From positions 372,001 to 436,000 of the forward strand of contig NZ_AOCK01000003.1 in NCBI RefSeq assembly GCF_000348945.1: a DNA stretch of 64,000 nt, read 5' to 3'. Source of the stretch: Paeniglutamicibacter gangotriensis Lz1y. GTDB taxonomy: Bacteria > Actinomycetota > Actinomycetes > Actinomycetales > Micrococcaceae. The notes beneath the pieces were generated by a model that saw only the letters and a list, made by a program, of their open reading frames with translations, was not told where the DNA came from and did not search any database. The translations under genes were made by a program, and so were the position numbers. Shown one piece after another: positions 37,976 through 47,122 of this stretch (position 1 is the first letter of the stretch; the number at the start of each line of letters is the position of its first letter).

Positions 37976-39181
37976 TCAGTCGCTGGTCTCGGCCAAAAGC
38001 TGCGCAATCGCGCGCATTGACGCGGCAGTCATCACCGTGACGCCCACCTCGATGGCCGCTTCGTCGGGGATGTAATCCCCACGGTGCAGGTCGTAGTCCT
38101 CCCCGCCGGGGGTCCGGGTCCCCAGGCGCATCATGGCACCGGGGACCTTATTGGTCATCCAGGCGAAGTCCTCCCCGCCCATGGACTGCGGGGTCAGCAC
38201 AATCGCGGCCGAACCGATCTCCGCGCGGGCAGAATCCTCAATCAGGTCGGTTTCTTCCTCGGTGTTGATCACCGGGGGCACCCCGCGGATGTGTTCGAGT
38301 TTGATCTCGACACCGTAGGGGCTGGCGACCTGGCGGACGACCTCATCGAGCAGGTCACCTGCGCCTTCCCAGGCTTCGCCGTCCAGGCAGCGCATGGTCC
38401 CGGCCAAATAGCCGGTGGCTGGGATCGCGTTGGGGGCGCTGCCTGCATGGATCTGTCCCCAGACCACCGACACGGCGGAACGCACGTCAATGCGCCGGCC
38501 CAGTACGGCCGGGACATTGGTGGCGATCTGGCTCATCGCGAAGACCAGGTCCTCGGTCAGGTGCGGGCGGGAGGTGTGCCCGCCGCGGCCGGTGAGCTCG
38601 ATCTTGATGGTGTCCGAGGCGCTGGTGATGGCCCCGATGCGGGTGCCGATCTTCCCGGCGTCGATACGTGGCTCGCAGTGCAGGGCCAAGATCCGCGGGA
38701 CCTCATCCAGCACGCCGGCGGCAATCACCGCCAGGGCACCGCCAGGCATCTTTTCCTCGGCGGGTTGGAAGATCACCCGAATCCGGGCACCGAGGCCCGT
38801 AGCGTCGTCCATCGCCTTGAGCGCCTTGGCCACCCCAAGCATCACGGTGGTGTGGATGTCGTGCCCGCAGGCGTGTGCCACCCCGTCCACCACCGAGGCG
38901 TACTCGAGCCCGGTTTCCTCCAGGATCGGCAAGGCGTCGATGTCGGCTCGCAACGCGAGGGCGATGGGCCCGGAGCCGATGTCTACATAGGCCCCGGTCT
39001 CTTCTAAGGCGACCGGGTTCAGTCCGGCATCGCGCAGCCGGCTCAGGATGCGTTCGGTGGTCTGATATTCCACAAACGAGAGTTCCGGGTTGGCGTGGAC
39101 CTCGCGGCGGAAATCCACCAGCTCCCCCATCAGCGGCTTAACCCACGGCTTGACGGAGGGCAATAACACGTCTTCATTCAT
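37976..39181 (-). CDS. M20-family amidohydrolase
   Basis: A 401-residue metallo-amidohydrolase of the IAA-amino-acid hydrolase/HipO/aminoacylase branch. Metal-site blocks: LRADIDALPILEETGLEYAS, HACGHDIHTTVMLGVAKALK, FQPAEEKMPGGALAVIAAGV with the catalytic Glu, and the C-terminal MGGEDFAWMTNKVPGAMMRL. RREVHANPELSF is at the N-terminus. Substrate unknown: N-acyl amino acids and related amides are typical. ATG 39181 is chosen since it begins the conserved region; about 60 codons of open frame upstream are poor. It lies upstream of the BMP gene on the same strand, 270 bp away, and such hydrolases often accompany this nucleoside cluster in Arthrobacter relatives. Confidence 0.87.
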   Translation of the reverse strand: MNEDVLLPSVKPWVKPLMGELVDFRREVHANPELSFVEYQTTERILSRLRDAGLNPVALEETGAYVDIGSGPIALALRADIDALPILEETGLEYASVVDGVAHACGHDIHTTVMLGVAKALKAMDDATGLGARIRVIFQPAEEKMPGGALAVIAAGVLDEVPRILALHCEPRIDAGKIGTRIGAITSASDTIKIELTGRGGHTSRPHLTEDLVFAMSQIATNVPAVLGRRIDVRSAVSVVWGQIHAGSAPNAIPATGYLAGTMRCLDGEAWEGAGDLLDEVVRQVASPYGVEIKLEHIRGVPPVINTEEETDLIEDSARAEIGSAAIVLTPQSMGGEDFAWMTNKVPGAMMRLGTRTPGGEDYDLHRGDYIPDEAAIEVGVTVMTAASMRAIAQLLAETSD

Positions 39182-39289
39182 ACTGGTGCGCACCTGACCG
39201 ACACTACGCGTTGGAAGGCGCCTGTGGGCAGTCTGCTTCGAATTGTTGCCTACGATTTTCTCCTCTGGCGCCCGCCCCGGCAACACCAC

Positions 39290-39343
39290 CAAGGGGGGCC
39301 CGATACCCGGATGCACTACGCACCCAAGCACCGGACCCCCTTG
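39290..39343 (-). terminator. Hairpin after the choline oxidase gene
   Basis: CAAGGGGG (39290-39297) pairs with CCCCCTTG (39336-39343), with further partial pairing inward. It lies 25 bases beyond the minus-strand stop at 39368 and before the M20 hydrolase gene. Probable terminator of the choline operon. Confidence 0.55.
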
Positions 39344-39367
39344 AGGGGTTCCTGGCAAAAAGTCTTG

Positions 39368-40957
39368 CTAGGCGTCGGCCTTGATCAACTCGGCACAACG
39401 TTCACCGATCATCATCACCGTGATGTTCGGGTTCACCGTGACCAGCGCCGGCATCACCGAGGCATCTGCCACGCGCAGCCCGGTGACGCCCTTGACGCGC
39501 AGCCGCGCATCAATCGGAGACATTTCATCGTCGTCGGCGCCCATGCGGACCGTCCCTGCAGGGTGGTACACGGTGTTGTGGGTGCGTCTGATGTAGTCGG
39601 CGATCTGCTCGTCGGACTGCACCTCCTGCCCCGGGTACAGCTCGGTTCCTGCCCATTCGGCCATGGCCGGCTGCGCGATGATCTCGCGGGCCTTGCGGAT
39701 CCCGGCGATCATCACCCTCATGTCGTGGCCCTGCTCATCGGTGAAGTAGCGCGGGTCCACCTTGGGCTTGTCGCGGAAATCCCTGCTGCGCAACCGCACC
39801 GTGCCGCGGGATTTGGCCCGGGTCACGTTGGGGGTCAGGCAGAAGGCGTTATCCGAGGTCGGGTAGCCCTGGCGCAGGGTGTGCATGTCAAAGGGAACCG
39901 ACCCGTAGTGCATCATCAGATCCGGACGGTCCAGGCCCTCGACGGTGTGGGTGAAGATCCCGGCTTCCCACCACTGGGTGGATTCGGTGACCATGGGCTT
40001 CTTGGCTTCCCACTGGATCACTGCCTCCGGGTGGTCCTGCAGGTTCGATCCCACGCCCGGGGAGTCGATGAGCACCTCGATGCCGTGCTCGGCCAGGTGC
40101 TGCGCCGGTCCGATGCCCGAGAGCATCAGCAGCTTCGGCGAATCGATCGCACCGGCACTGACAATGACTTCGCGGCGGGCGCTCAGCTGCGTGGTGCGCC
40201 CGAAGGCTCCCTCGACCACGTCGACGCCGGTGCAGGCCTTGGCCTCGTTGAAGCGCAGCTTCCTGGCCTGGCGTCCGGTGAGCAGCGTGAAGTTCTCCCG
40301 CTGCGCGATCGGGTGGATGTAGGAGACCGAGGAGGAGGACCTGGTCCCATCTTCCAACCTGTTGATCTGGAAGAAGTTGGCCCCGTTGAGCACCGTCTCA
40401 TTGTTGTTGAACGTGGCCCGCGGGATGCCTGCCTGTTCGCAGGCATCAAGCACCGCGACACCGCAGGGGTCGTTTGGCGGGACGTTCATCAGTTTCACCG
40501 GGCCCGAGTCCCCGTGGTGCGGAGCATCCGGCCCTGCATCCTCGTTGGTTTCCAGCTGCTTGTAGAGCCGGTAGCCGGTTGCTGCGTTCCAGCCGGTGGC
40601 CCCGTGCTCGGTTTCCCAAGCGTCCAGGTCCTCGGCCGGAGCCCAGAACGCGATGCAGGAGTTATGGCTGGAGCAACCACCCATAACCTTGGCCCGCGAG
40701 TGGCGCATGAACGAGTTGCCGTTCTCCTGCTCTTCGATCGGGTAGTCCCAGTCGTAGCCGGATTCCAGCAATTCCATCCAGCGGTCCAGCTGCAGCACCT
40801 CGTCGATCCCACGGTCGTCGGGACCTGCCTCGACCAGGGCGACGGTGACGGACGGGTCCTCGGACAGCCGGGCCGCCGTCGCGGCGCCGGCAGAGCCGCC
40901 ACCAACGATGATGTAGTCGAACTCGGTCTCAGCGGTCCGTGCGTTGTTGTTCTTCAC
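39368..40957 (-). CDS. codA: Choline oxidase (GMC oxidoreductase)
   Basis: Oxidises choline through betaine aldehyde to glycine betaine, using O2 and releasing H2O2. It closely resembles the Arthrobacter globiformis enzyme along its whole length. The FAD motif is VGGGSAGAATAARLSEDP. CSSHNSCIAFW holds the His that carries covalent FAD in that enzyme (His99 there; residue 98 here). The catalytic pair is present: His in YHPAGTVRMG and Asn in VNPNITVMM (His466 and Asn510 there). ESTQWWEAGIF shapes the choline pocket. GTG 40957 is chosen for its GGAG site 9 bases upstream; ATG 40972, 15 bases earlier, has AGGG too close. Third gene of betT-betB-codA. Confidence 0.93.
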   Translation of the reverse strand: MKNNNARTAETEFDYIIVGGGSAGAATAARLSEDPSVTVALVEAGPDDRGIDEVLQLDRWMELLESGYDWDYPIEEQENGNSFMRHSRAKVMGGCSSHNSCIAFWAPAEDLDAWETEHGATGWNAATGYRLYKQLETNEDAGPDAPHHGDSGPVKLMNVPPNDPCGVAVLDACEQAGIPRATFNNNETVLNGANFFQINRLEDGTRSSSSVSYIHPIAQRENFTLLTGRQARKLRFNEAKACTGVDVVEGAFGRTTQLSARREVIVSAGAIDSPKLLMLSGIGPAQHLAEHGIEVLIDSPGVGSNLQDHPEAVIQWEAKKPMVTESTQWWEAGIFTHTVEGLDRPDLMMHYGSVPFDMHTLRQGYPTSDNAFCLTPNVTRAKSRGTVRLRSRDFRDKPKVDPRYFTDEQGHDMRVMIAGIRKAREIIAQPAMAEWAGTELYPGQEVQSDEQIADYIRRTHNTVYHPAGTVRMGADDDEMSPIDARLRVKGVTGLRVADASVMPALVTVNPNITVMMIGERCAELIKADA

Positions 40958-40974
40958 GTTGCTCTTCTCCATCC

Positions 40975-42483
40975 CTAGCTGTCCTGTGCCGGTGTCTGTG
41001 CCTGGTCCTCAAACCATCCGGTGACCGCCGGGTTGAGGTTCTGGTAGATGTGCTTGGCTTCCTGGTACTCGGCCAAGCCGGTGGGGCCCAGCTCGCGGCC
41101 CACGCCGGAGGCGCCGAAGCCGCCCCATTCGGCCTGTGGCAGGTACGGGTGGAAGTCGTTGATCCAGATGGTGCCGTGGCGCAGGCGCCCTGCCACCCGC
41201 TGGGCACGCCCGGCGTCCTGGGTCCAGACGGCCCCGGCCAGCCCGTACTCGGTATCGTTGCCGATAGCCACTGCCTCGTCTTCGGTCTTGAAGGTCTCCA
41301 CCGTGAGCGTCGGGCCGAAGGCTTCCTCGTGGGCCACACCCATCTCGCCGGTGACCTGGTCCAGGATCGTGGGCAGGTAGAAGTGCCCGGCCTCCAGGTC
41401 CTTGCCGTCTTGATTGGTTGCAGCGCGGCCACCGCAGCGCAGCCGGGCGCCCTCGGCGATGCCTGACTGCACGTACGCGTCGACCTTGGCAAGGTGAGCG
41501 GCGGAAATCAACGGGCCGCTCTCGGCGTTTTCGTCGAAGGGCCCGCCCAGGCGGATCAGCTTGGCGCGACGGACCAGCTCATCGACGAATGCCTCGGCGA
41601 TGGATTCCTGAACCACCAGCCGGGCTCCGGCGGAGCAGACCTGGCCGGCGTGGACGAAGGCGCCGTTCAGGGCGTTGTCCACCGCTGCGTCGAAGTCGGC
41701 GTCGGCGAAGATCACGTTGGGGTTCTTGCCGCCCAGTTCCAGGGCGACCTTCTTCACGGTGCCTGCCGCGGCGGCGGCGATGACCCGTCCGGTGACCAGT
41801 CCCCCGGTGAAGGAGACCATGTCCACGTCGCGGTGGCTCGAGAGCGGCGGACCGACCTCGGATCCGGCACCGGTGACCAGGTTGGCCATGCCGGCCGGCA
41901 GGCCAAGTTCTTCCAGCACATCCATCATCAAGATGGCGGTGGAGGGGGTCAGTTCGGCGGGCTTCAGGACGAAGGAGCAGCCCGCGGCCAGTGCCGGGGC
42001 GATCTTCCAGGCGGCCTGCAGCAACGGGTAGTTCCACGGGGTGATCATCGAGACCACGCCCACCGGCTCGTAGACGATCTTCGAGACCACATTGGGGTCC
42101 CCGGCATCCACGACACGGCCCGATTCCTGGCCGGAAAGCTTACCGAAGTAGGTGAAGCTCGCGGCGATGTCCTCGATGTCCAGGCGTGCCTCGTACATGC
42201 GCTTGCCGGTGTCCAGGGCCTCGGCGCGGGCAAATTCCTCTTGGCGTTCGAGCAGCCGGGCGGCGACCTTCAGCAGGAAGTCTCCACGCTCGGGGGCTGG
42301 CACCGAGGACCAGATCCCGGAGTCGAAGGAAGCTCGGGCCGCTTTAATGGCGCGCTCGGAATCCTCCGCGCTGCCCTCGGAGACGGTGGCGACGTGCTCG
42401 CCGGTTCCCGGGCAAATGATGTCCCGGGTTCCGCCGAGCGCTGCCGGGGCCCAGGCCCCGTTGATGTAGATAGTGCTTGTCAT
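40975..42483 (-). CDS. betB: Betaine-aldehyde dehydrogenase
   Basis: NAD(P)-dependent aldehyde dehydrogenase, 502 residues, expected to oxidise betaine aldehyde to glycine betaine. The catalytic Glu lies in LELGGKNPNVIFADADFD, the catalytic Cys in FVHAGQVCSAGARL, and the Asn-containing MITPWNYPLLQAAWKIAPAL binds the substrate. EEAFGPTLTVETF is the conserved C-terminal block. Its ATG overlaps the betT stop by 4 bases. Because choline oxidase can do both oxidation steps itself, this enzyme may mainly remove free betaine aldehyde. Confidence 0.92.
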   Translation of the reverse strand: MTSTIYINGAWAPAALGGTRDIICPGTGEHVATVSEGSAEDSERAIKAARASFDSGIWSSVPAPERGDFLLKVAARLLERQEEFARAEALDTGKRMYEARLDIEDIAASFTYFGKLSGQESGRVVDAGDPNVVSKIVYEPVGVVSMITPWNYPLLQAAWKIAPALAAGCSFVLKPAELTPSTAILMMDVLEELGLPAGMANLVTGAGSEVGPPLSSHRDVDMVSFTGGLVTGRVIAAAAAGTVKKVALELGGKNPNVIFADADFDAAVDNALNGAFVHAGQVCSAGARLVVQESIAEAFVDELVRRAKLIRLGGPFDENAESGPLISAAHLAKVDAYVQSGIAEGARLRCGGRAATNQDGKDLEAGHFYLPTILDQVTGEMGVAHEEAFGPTLTVETFKTEDEAVAIGNDTEYGLAGAVWTQDAGRAQRVAGRLRHGTIWINDFHPYLPQAEWGGFGASGVGRELGPTGLAEYQEAKHIYQNLNPAVTGWFEDQAQTPAQDS

Positions 42484-44672
42484 GGCGTTGCTTCTTCCGT
42501 GGGGGTCTCGGGGGTCGTGTCTGGCGTCTCGGCGTCCTGCACGTTGTCGAAGTCAGAATCCCAATCGGTTTTGGGAAGGGTGGCTTCGGCAATCTGGCTG
42601 GGACCGTCGATATTCTCCTGCTCGCGCAGGAACGAGAGGTGGATTTCATATTGGTCAAGGACGTCACAGATAATTTGTTCGCGCGTGCAACCCATCAGGT
42701 CGTACCCGTGGCTGCCCTCCTGCGAAAAGACTTCCATGCGGTAGTACTGCTCCCCGGTGGAGGAGTCCCTCGCGAAGCTGGGCACCTTAAGCTGCACCGG
42801 ATACACCTGGTATTTGAAGGGGCGCTCCCCTCCGTGCTGAACCACCAAGTCCACGGAACTGACGCCTTGCTTGCCGATCGGCTCGGTGTCCAGGACACCG
42901 ATGACTCCGGAGTGGGCGAACTCGTCGTTCACTTCCTCCAGGGCGGGACGGACGATCTCCTCGATGAAGCGCTGGGCCTGGCGTTGGCCCGGGTAGGCCA
43001 TGGTGCGGGCCAGTCGTTGGCGCCAGCTACGTCGTTGGTCGATCCCGGTCGAGCCGGGACGCGAGGTGAGCACCGAGTGCAGGGAGTTCTTGTAGCTTCC
43101 GGCAAGGGCCCGTTCGACGCGTAGCGCCTTGTACAGCCCGAGCATGATGAACACCAGCACCACGGAGAACGGTAGGCCCATGATCACCGTGGCATTCTGC
43201 AAGGTGGGCACCCCGCCGACCAGCAGCATGGCCAGGGTCAGCAGGCCAGTGGCTACCGACCAGAAGACCCGCACCCACTTCGGTCCGTCGGATTCGGCGT
43301 CCTTGAGGTGTGAGGTGAAGTTGGCCATGACCAGGGCACCGGAGTCGGCGCTGGTCACGTAGAAGAGAAGCCCGGTGAACGTGGCAATCGCCGCGATCAG
43401 GGGCACTGCCGGATATTGCTCCAGCAGGGAGTAGAAGGCCCGCTCGGGTTGGTTCATGGCGACATCACCGAATTCGGAATTGCCGCCGCGCACTAGGTGG
43501 AGCGCGCTGTTGCCGAAGATGGAGATCCACAGCAGGATGAAGGCGAAAGGAACCACCAGTACGCCGGTGACGAACTGGCGGATGGTGCGCCCGCGCGAGA
43601 TGCGAGCCAGGAAGAGCCCGACAAATGGGGCCCATGCGATCCACCAGGCCCAGAAGAACAGGGTCCAGCCGTTGAGCCAGTCATCGGGGCGATCGTAGGC
43701 GAAGGTGTTCAGGGCCATGCCGGGGAAGCGCGAGAGCGTATCTCCGATATTGAGGATGATCCCGTCGAGCAGGTAGCGGGTGTTGCCGGCGAAGAGCACG
43801 AAGAGCATCAGGGCGATGGACAGGAGCACGTTGAGCTCGGAAAGCCTACGGATGCCCTTTTCCACGCCGGTAAGCACCGAGATGGTGGCCATGACCACCG
43901 CAATGGCGATGAGCGCGATCTGCACCGCTGGGGATTCTTCGATGCCGAACATGAAGGTGAGCCCGAAGTTCAATTGGGCGACACCAATGCCCAGCGATGT
44001 GGCGATGCCGAAGATCGTACCCAGCACCGCGGCGATGTCCACGCCGTGGCCAATCGGTCCGTGGATGCGTTTGCCCAGGATGGGGTAGAGCGCCGAACGG
44101 ATCGACAGCGGCAGGTTGTGGCGGTAGGCGAAGTAGCCCAGGGCCAACCCCATCAGGGCGTAGAGTCCCCAGCCGAGCAGGCCGTAGTGGAAGAGCGTCC
44201 AAGCCAGGGCTTGGCGGGCGGCTTCGACGGTGCTGCCGTCGCCGGCCGGCGGAGCGAGGTACTGGGCCACCGGTTCGGAGACCGAGAAGAACATCAGGTC
44301 GATGCCGATGCCCGCGGCAAAAAGCATTGCCGTCCAGGTGAAGAGGTTGAAGGTGGGCCGCGAGTGGTCGGGTCCCAAACGAGTCTTACCAACCTTGGAG
44401 ACGGCGATGGCGATGACAAACGCCAGCACCGCCACGACGACCAGCGAGTACCACCAGCCGAAGGTGGATCCGACCCAGCCGACGGCGGTGCTGATGACGA
44501 GGTCGGCACCGTCTTGGTCAATCATGGCCCACAGCGCGAAGCTCAGGATCGCCGCGGCGGACCCGAAGAACACCACCTTGTTGATGCGGTTCGGGCCTGC
44601 ATCGGGTGGGACGGCACTTTCCTTGTTGTCTGTTGGTCTTGCGGGGCCTTCGGAACTCTTGACGGCACTCAT
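42480..44672 (-). CDS. betT: BCCT-family choline transporter with regulatory C-terminal domain
   Basis: A 730-residue secondary transporter of the betaine/choline/carnitine family with 12 helices. The signature tryptophan-rich TM8 region reads FFWAWWIAWAPFVGLFLARI, and GIGIDLMFFSVSEP replaces the Gly-rich GxGxG segment. The last 200 or so residues form a hydrophilic domain like that of E. coli and Pseudomonas BetT1, which adjusts activity to osmotic stress. It ends in an acidic Thr/Pro tail. ATG 44672 gives MSAVKSSEG; an ATG 11 codons upstream is possible. It leads the operon betT-betB-codA, so uptake and oxidation are encoded together. No BetI-type repressor was seen nearby. Confidence 0.92.
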   Translation of the reverse strand: MSAVKSSEGPARPTDNKESAVPPDAGPNRINKVVFFGSAAAILSFALWAMIDQDGADLVISTAVGWVGSTFGWWYSLVVVAVLAFVIAIAVSKVGKTRLGPDHSRPTFNLFTWTAMLFAAGIGIDLMFFSVSEPVAQYLAPPAGDGSTVEAARQALAWTLFHYGLLGWGLYALMGLALGYFAYRHNLPLSIRSALYPILGKRIHGPIGHGVDIAAVLGTIFGIATSLGIGVAQLNFGLTFMFGIEESPAVQIALIAIAVVMATISVLTGVEKGIRRLSELNVLLSIALMLFVLFAGNTRYLLDGIILNIGDTLSRFPGMALNTFAYDRPDDWLNGWTLFFWAWWIAWAPFVGLFLARISRGRTIRQFVTGVLVVPFAFILLWISIFGNSALHLVRGGNSEFGDVAMNQPERAFYSLLEQYPAVPLIAAIATFTGLLFYVTSADSGALVMANFTSHLKDAESDGPKWVRVFWSVATGLLTLAMLLVGGVPTLQNATVIMGLPFSVVLVFIMLGLYKALRVERALAGSYKNSLHSVLTSRPGSTGIDQRRSWRQRLARTMAYPGQRQAQRFIEEIVRPALEEVNDEFAHSGVIGVLDTEPIGKQGVSSVDLVVQHGGERPFKYQVYPVQLKVPSFARDSSTGEQYYRMEVFSQEGSHGYDLMGCTREQIICDVLDQYEIHLSFLREQENIDGPSQIAEATLPKTDWDSDFDNVQDAETPDTTPETPTEEATP

Positions 44673-44858
44673 GTTTCGAGAGCCTAGCAAGGTGTTCGTG
44701 CGCATGCACCTGCTGGGGCGCGTCTACCACATGAACTTCCGTGAGAATCTTCACGAGGCTTGCACTCACGCCAAAAGAATGTTACTTCGCGGTAACTTTG
44801 TGGTTTGTAGACGCAAGCCCTCGGAAGATCACTGACGGATCGCCCGCCCCCCTGCGAC

Positions 44859-45971
44859 CTAGAGAACGTCCACTGCGCCTTCGGCCTTGAGCTTCTCTAC
44901 GGTGCCCTTCACGGACTGGGCATGCTCCTTGGTGGTCACCAGCAACGCGTCCGGGGTGTCGACGACCACGACGTCATCGATGCCGATCAGCGCAATCACG
45001 CGCTTGGAATCGGTGACCACCACGCCGGTGGCGTTGTCCGAATAGACCCGCGGGTTGGCGCCGACGACCGTGACACCGGTCTTCTCACTGGCCGGATTCA
45101 GTCGGCCAATGGCGGCAAAGTCGCCCACGTCGTCCCAATTGAACACGCCGGGAATCACCGCCACGTCTCCTGCAGCTGCCGCGGGCTCGGCCACGGCGTA
45201 GTCGATCGCGGTCTTGGGCAGAGTCGGCCAAATGCGGTCGATGGTCTCGACGCGATCACCGGTTTCCCAAGCCTCGGCGATCTCCATCAGACCCGCATAC
45301 AGCAGCGGCTCGCTGCACTGAAGGTGCTTGAGCATCAAAGACACCGGGGCAACAAACATGCCCGCATTCCACAGGTAGCCGCCATCGGCCAGGTAGCGGC
45401 GGGCGGTGTCCTCATCCGGCTTTTCCACGAATTCGACGACGTCGCGCGCCGTGGGAGCACCGGAGATATCAAGCTTTTCCCCGGCACGGATGTAGCCGAA
45501 ACCGGTGGAAGGCATGGTCGGGCGGATGCCGATCGTGACGATCTTGCCGGTAGCGGCGGTGTGGATGGCTTCGCGCACAGCATCCTGGAACACCTCCACC
45601 GGGACAATGACTTGGTCGGCGGCGAAGGAACCCATGATGGTTTCGGGATCTCGCAGATAAAGGATCGCTGCAGCGAGGCCAATCGCCGCGGCCGAATCTT
45701 TCGGATCCGGCTCGAGGACCAGATTCAAGTCATCGAGCTCCGGCAGCTGAGCCAAGACCGCTGCGCGGTGGGCGCGGCCGGTGACCACCATAATATTCTC
45801 ACCAGCCAGGGGAATGAGCCGCTCATACGTGGCACGAATAAGTGTTGATCCGGAGCCCGTCAGGTCGTGAAGGAATTTCGGGGCCGCGGCGCGCGAAAGC
45901 GGCCAGAGTCTGGTACCGACACCGCCTGCGGGGATGACCCCGTGGAAACGTGCCAAGAGTTCTGCGTTCAT
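44859..45971 (-). CDS. manC: Mannose-1-phosphate guanylyltransferase
   Basis: Makes GDP-mannose from mannose-1-phosphate and GTP, supplying mannosylation and polysaccharide synthesis. The 370-residue product has the nucleotidyltransferase signature PAGGVGTRLWPLSRAAAPKF, the metal/substrate loop GSFAADQVI, GFGYIRAGEK, and VEFVEKPDEDTARRYLADGG; the left-handed-helix-like C-terminus ends in GIDDVVVVDTPDALLVTTKE. It lacks the C-terminal mannose-6-phosphate isomerase domain of bifunctional ManC. ATG 45971 places the start 11 residues before the signature; its ribosome site is weak. It is divergent from the sdh operon. Confidence 0.9.
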   Translation of the reverse strand: MNAELLARFHGVIPAGGVGTRLWPLSRAAAPKFLHDLTGSGSTLIRATYERLIPLAGENIMVVTGRAHRAAVLAQLPELDDLNLVLEPDPKDSAAAIGLAAAILYLRDPETIMGSFAADQVIVPVEVFQDAVREAIHTAATGKIVTIGIRPTMPSTGFGYIRAGEKLDISGAPTARDVVEFVEKPDEDTARRYLADGGYLWNAGMFVAPVSLMLKHLQCSEPLLYAGLMEIAEAWETGDRVETIDRIWPTLPKTAIDYAVAEPAAAAGDVAVIPGVFNWDDVGDFAAIGRLNPASEKTGVTVVGANPRVYSDNATGVVVTDSKRVIALIGIDDVVVVDTPDALLVTTKEHAQSVKGTVEKLKAEGAVDVL

Positions 45972-46238
45972 CCGACTAAGGCTAATGGATGAAGCTGGAT
46001 AATGCCGCGTTTGCACTAAATGAAATAGGGCACCCGAATCTATTGTATTTCGGCTATTTTCCGCATATTTCCGCGTTCAACCCAGTGATCACGTGAGGCT
46101 ACTCACACGCCGCGCACAAAGAATGGGCAGCCCCGTCCTAGGTGGTCTAAGATCGGGCAAAGGAACGCTCGCACTCTGGCGTCAATTTATTGTGTGGAAG
46201 ATACACATGCGCCCTTGTGAGTCATGGAGGTTAATTCA

Positions 46239-46619
46239 GTGTCGAAGGCTTCGTCAGGCACCCTCTACCGCGGCCGCGAAGGCATGTGGTCTTGGGTAGG
46301 GCATCGCATAACAGGTGTCGTTATATTCTTATTCCTTTTGGTCCACGTGCTTGATACATCGTTGGTCCGGGTATCCCCCGGTGCCTACGACGCGGTCATG
46401 GCCACTTACAAGAACCCGCTGATGGCTCTGGGCGAGACCGCCCTGGTGGCCGCCATCGTCTTCCACGCGTTCAATGGCCTGCGCCTGATCCTGGTTGACT
46501 TCTGGAAGCAGGGAACCAAGTACCACCGTCAGATGCTCTGGGGTGTCTTGGCCCTTTGGGTCGTCACCATGGTGGCGTTCTCGATCCGCCACCTGTCTAT
46601 CGCCTTTGGAGGTCACTAA
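46239..46619 (+). CDS. sdhC: Succinate dehydrogenase cytochrome b556 subunit
   Basis: Membrane anchor of complex II, 126 residues with three helices. The Sdh_cyt signature is present: TLYRGREGMWSWVGHRITGV followed by LVHVLDTSLVRV with a haem-ligand-type His, and AIVFHAFNGLRLILVDF with the second conserved His. GTG 46239 is preferred over upstream codons for its GGAGG site 7 bases before. The 222-bp gap to manC upstream (46017-46238) holds no gene and must contain the sdh promoter. First of sdhCDAB. Confidence 0.93.
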   Translation: MSKASSGTLYRGREGMWSWVGHRITGVVIFLFLLVHVLDTSLVRVSPGAYDAVMATYKNPLMALGETALVAAIVFHAFNGLRLILVDFWKQGTKYHRQMLWGVLALWVVTMVAFSIRHLSIAFGGH

Positions 46620-46622
46620 CCC

Positions 46623-47069
46623 ATGTCGGCTGATATCGCTGCACCTCGCAGCCAACGACTCGACCCGAAGTATGTTCGCGCGCGCAAGTCTCGCGGCAGC
46701 TTCGAAATGGTCGCATGGCTCTTCATGCGTCTCTCCGGCGTCGCGCTGGTCGTACTGATCTTCGGGCACCTCTTTGCCAACCTGATGGTCGGCGACGGCA
46801 TCACCGCCATCGACTTCGGCTTTGTTGCCGGCAAGTGGGCCGATCCGGTCTGGATGTTCTGGGACCTGGCCATGCTGTGGCTGGCGATGTTGCACGGCAC
46901 CAACGGTGTGCGCACCATCATCAACGACTACGCCGAGAAGCCTGCCACCCGCGTGTGGCTCAAGGGCATCCTCTACGTTGCCACCGTCGTCATCGTCCTT
47001 CTGGGCACCATGGTGATCTTCACCTTCGATCCTTGCATCGCCGGTAACACCATCGCGGCCTGCAAGTAA
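46623..47069 (+). CDS. sdhD: Succinate dehydrogenase hydrophobic membrane anchor subunit
   Basis: A 148-residue anchor with three helices. It opens with a basic segment (RARKSRGSFEMVAWLFMRLS), shows LVVLIFGHLFANLMV with a likely haem-ligand His, and MLHGTNGVRTIINDYAE before the last helix. It starts 3 bases after the sdhC stop, with GGAGG of the sdhC end as its ribosome site. It forms the quinone and haem site with SdhC. Confidence 0.92.
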   Translation: MSADIAAPRSQRLDPKYVRARKSRGSFEMVAWLFMRLSGVALVVLIFGHLFANLMVGDGITAIDFGFVAGKWADPVWMFWDLAMLWLAMLHGTNGVRTIINDYAEKPATRVWLKGILYVATVVIVLLGTMVIFTFDPCIAGNTIAACK

Positions 47070-47122
47070 TCTTCGGTCCCCGTTCGCCGAAGCAAAGAAT
47101 TCAAGAAAAGAGAGCATCAGGT

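Noticed and set aside
39224-40978. 584-residue plus-strand open frame opposite choline oxidase
   Set aside because: Antisense to a fully recognisable GMC oxidase; no motifs, no ribosome site.
42480-44700. Riboswitch or leader RNA before betT
   Set aside because: The 185-bp spacer to manC shows no conserved riboswitch core or strong structure that I could recognise.
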